64,000 nt of DNA, taken from contig CP048485.1 of assembly GCA_025560025.1 (NCBI GenBank), positions 558,001 through 622,000 on the forward strand, in the 5' to 3' direction. Origin of the DNA: Agrobacterium tumefaciens. GTDB taxonomy: Bacteria > Pseudomonadota > Alphaproteobacteria > Rhizobiales > Rhizobiaceae. Positions 62,138 through 64,000 of this stretch are shown piece by piece (positions within the stretch are counted from its first letter, which is position 1; the number at the start of each line of letters is the position of its first letter). The notes below the pieces were generated by a model, which was not told where the DNA came from, did no database searches, and saw only the letters and a list, made by a program, of their open reading frames with translations. The position numbers and the translations under genes are program-made.

Positions 62138-63406
62138 ATGACAGACCAGACCACCAAACCGGCCGCAATGACGGTCGCGCCGCAGATAAAGGCGGTGCCC
62201 GACACCATAACGGCCGCCTTCGACGAATTCATGGAAGCCTTCGAGGCTTTCCGCGACACCAACGATCAGCGGCTTGCCGATATCGAACGCAAGATGGGCG
62301 CCGACGTCGTGACCCGCGACAAGCTCGACCGCATCGACAAGGCGCTGGACGACAACCGCAGGATCATGGACGATCTGGCACTGAAGAAGGCGCGGCCCGC
62401 TCTCGGCCGCAAGGAAGCGCTCTCCCATGACGCGGATGAACACAAGGCCGCTTTCGAGGCCTATATCCGCCGGGGTGAGGAGGGCGCGCTGCGCGATCTG
62501 GAGGCCAAGGCCTTTGCCGGATCGACCGGCGCCGATGGCGGTTTTCTGCTGCCGAGCGAGACGGATGGCGAGATCGGCCGGCGCATGACGGCGATTTCGC
62601 CGATCCGGGCGCTCGCAACCGTGCGGCAGGTGTCCACCGCGGTATTGAAAAAACCCTTTTCGCCTGGAGGGTTTGCCACCGGCTGGGTCTCCGAAACGGC
62701 GGCTCGCCCGGAGACGACGACGCCGAAGCTCTCCGAGCTTTCCTTTCCGACCATGGAACTTTACGCCATGCCGGCCGCCACACAGGGCCTGCTGGATGAT
62801 GCGGCGGTCGATATCGAGACCTGGATCGCTTCGGAGGTGGACATTGCCTTTGCCGAACAGGAGGCTGCCGCCTTCGTCACCGGTGACGGCGTCAACAAAC
62901 CGAAAGGTTTCCTGTCCTATACGGCCGTCACCAACGATAGCTGGAGCTGGGGCAATATTGGTTACGTGGCAACCGGCGTTTCGGCCGGCTTTGCCTCCGC
63001 CGGGCCGATGGATGTGCTGCTGGATACCGTCTATGGGCTGAAGGCCGGCCATCGCCAGAACGGCAACTTCGTGATGAACCGCAAGACGCAGGCGGCGCTG
63101 CGCCGCTTCAAGGATACGACCGGCGCCTATCTGTGGCATCCGCCTGCCGCCGCCGGCCAGCCTGCCTCGCTGATGGGCTTTCCGGTGGTGGAAGCCGAAG
63201 ACATGCCCAATGTGGCCGCCAACAGCTTCGCCATCGCTTTTGGCGATTTCCGCGCCGGCTACCTCGTCGTCGACCGCACCGGCGTGCGCATCCTGCGCGA
63301 TCCCTATTCGGCCAAACCCTATGTGCTGTTCTACACCACCAAACGCGTGGGCGGCGGCATGCAGAATTTCGAGGCGATCAAGCTGGTGAAATTCGGGGTG
63401 AATTAA
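62138..63406 (+). CDS. HK97-family major capsid protein (GTA gp5 type)
   Basis: 422 residues. The N-terminal delta/scaffold domain (about 20-95) is a coiled coil (AFDEFMEAFEAFRDTNDQRL, KLDRIDKALDDNRRIMDDLA) removed by the protease. The shell domain contains GGFLLPSE, AIRALATVRQVST-like and VLLDTVYGLKAGHRQNGNFVMNRKTQAALRRFKD, ending DPYSAKPYVLFYTTKRVGGGMQNFEAIKLVKF. ACAAGGATGGCGAC precedes the ATG. Confidence 0.94.
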   Translation: MTDQTTKPAAMTVAPQIKAVPDTITAAFDEFMEAFEAFRDTNDQRLADIERKMGADVVTRDKLDRIDKALDDNRRIMDDLALKKARPALGRKEALSHDADEHKAAFEAYIRRGEEGALRDLEAKAFAGSTGADGGFLLPSETDGEIGRRMTAISPIRALATVRQVSTAVLKKPFSPGGFATGWVSETAARPETTTPKLSELSFPTMELYAMPAATQGLLDDAAVDIETWIASEVDIAFAEQEAAAFVTGDGVNKPKGFLSYTAVTNDSWSWGNIGYVATGVSAGFASAGPMDVLLDTVYGLKAGHRQNGNFVMNRKTQAALRRFKDTTGAYLWHPPAAAGQPASLMGFPVVEAEDMPNVAANSFAIAFGDFRAGYLVVDRTGVRILRDPYSAKPYVLFYTTKRVGGGMQNFEAIKLVKFGVN

Positions 63407-63426
63407 CCGCAGACCTTGCGGCTTTT

Positions 63427-63547
63427 TCTTCTCCCCGAGGGGGAGAAGATGCCCCGAAGGGGCAGATGAGGGGGCAAGCTCTCCGCATATCTCTGCCGTC
63501 GCCCCCTCATCCCGCTGCCGCGGACTTCTCCCCGGCGGGGAGAAGAA
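63427..63547. repeat. Palindromic intergenic element, family C, copy 5, inside the GTA cluster
   Basis: Left hairpin TTCTTCTCCCCGAGGGGGAG, CCCCGAAGGGGCAGATGAGG, spacer GCAAGCTCTCCGCATATC..., then CCCCCTCATCCCGCTGCCGC and right hairpin ACTTCTCCCCGGCGGGGAGA. It separates the capsid and connector genes. Confidence 0.9.
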
Positions 63548-63596
63548 ACAAGCGGTACCCGCTCGCTAATACGATTATCTTCCTTCCGGAGACCCC

Positions 63597-64000
63597 ATGA
63601 CCTATGCCCTCATTCATCCGCCGCAGGCGGAGCCGCTGACGCTTGCCGAGGTCAAGGCGCATCTGCGTCTCGACAGCGGCGACGAGGACGTGCTGCTCAC
63701 GGCACTGATCCGCACCGCCCGCGAGCATCTGGAACGCACGACCGGCCTTTGCCTCCTGCGTCAGACATGGCGGCTTTATCTCGATCGATGGCCGCCGGGC
63801 AATGTGATTCCGATTGGCAAGGGACCGGTGCAAGCCATCGAAACGATTCTGGTTTTTGATGGTGACGGACGCGCCGCTGACATCACCGCCAATGACAAGT
63901 TGCTTGACGGCGAGGCGCGGCCCGCAAGGCTGTGGCTGCGCGATCGGCCGATCCCTGGACGCGCGATGAACGGCATCGAGATCGATTTCATTGCCGGTTA
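63597..64000 (+). CDS. Head-tail connector protein (GTA gp6 type), 5' part
   Basis: Open to the right edge of the window; about 134 codons are visible. It begins MTYALIHPPQAEPLTLAEVKAHLRLDSGDEDVLLTALIRTAREHLERTTG, which matches the phiE125 gp8/HK97 gp6-like connector family (helical head adaptor). GGAGACCCC precedes the ATG. GTA tail genes should follow outside the window. Confidence 0.88.
   Translation, partial: MTYALIHPPQAEPLTLAEVKAHLRLDSGDEDVLLTALIRTAREHLERTTGLCLLRQTWRLYLDRWPPGNVIPIGKGPVQAIETILVFDGDGRAADITANDKLLDGEARPARLWLRDRPIPGRAMNGIEIDFIAG

Noticed and set aside
61505..63139. 544-codon open frame opposite protease and capsid genes
   Set aside because: Antisense shadow spanning two well-supported genes; no start signal.

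Overview
The window reads as a chromosomal segment of an Agrobacterium-type alphaproteobacterium (Rhizobiaceae). GC is high and genes are densely packed on both strands. A 142-residue Ros/MucR zinc-finger regulator is recognisable at 23345-23773, next to a DivJ-like kinase and alphaproteobacterial families (DUF930, DUF1491, DUF2336, DUF5330, DUF6456). Three families of palindromic intergenic elements (here A, B and C, resembling rhizobial RIME-type mosaic elements) recur throughout. No rRNA or intact tRNA gene was seen.

Layout. 1-7.5 kb: end of a cation efflux protein, a small unknown protein, a betaine-type ABC transporter (proX-W-V, minus strand), oligopeptidase B and a DUF930 protein. 7.5-16.8 kb: single housekeeping and stress genes (DapA-like aldolase, polysaccharide deacetylase, Ada, AI-2E-type permease, VOC protein, universal stress protein, DksA-like protein, hemolysin III family, GNAT, LysE family, MsrB). 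16.9-22.9 kb: a complete seven-gene Mrp/Mnh cation/proton antiporter operon. 23-29.4 kb: ros, a two-gene unit resembling the GTA activators GafY/GafZ, sufE, DUF5330, divJ and a peptidoglycan-binding protein. 29.6-41.8 kb: mixed genes including an M20 peptidase, an argO/argP-type pair, a class A PBP and a class D beta-lactamase. 41.8-47.6 kb: copper efflux unit (copA-cueR-copZ) behind a CueR-type promoter, a parDE toxin-antitoxin pair and an MFS pump behind a SoxR-like operator. 47.6-56.4 kb: GH32 fructosidase, SelO, a lysine/saccharopine-type dehydrogenase divergent from an Lrp regulator, an HxlR regulator divergent from an NmrA-like reductase, and a membrane alpha/beta-hydrolase. 56.8-64 kb: start of a gene transfer agent (GTA)-like head module (TerS-like, large terminase, portal, small membrane protein, prohead protease, major capsid, connector), continuing past the window.

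The most interesting signal is a probable GTA system in two parts. The head genes begin at 56.8 kb. About 32 kb upstream, a stand-alone DnaA-domain-IV-like protein overlaps a DUF6456 protein, the architecture of the Caulobacter activators GafY/GafZ and of Rhodobacter GafA. Here the pair lies directly downstream of ros. The GTA operon is interrupted between terminase and portal by two palindromic elements, an unlisted 35-residue antisense gene with a near-perfect Shine-Dalgarno sequence, and a Dabb-family gene. Three MerR-family promoters with 19-bp spacers (one CueR-like, two SoxR-like) add a metal and redox theme.
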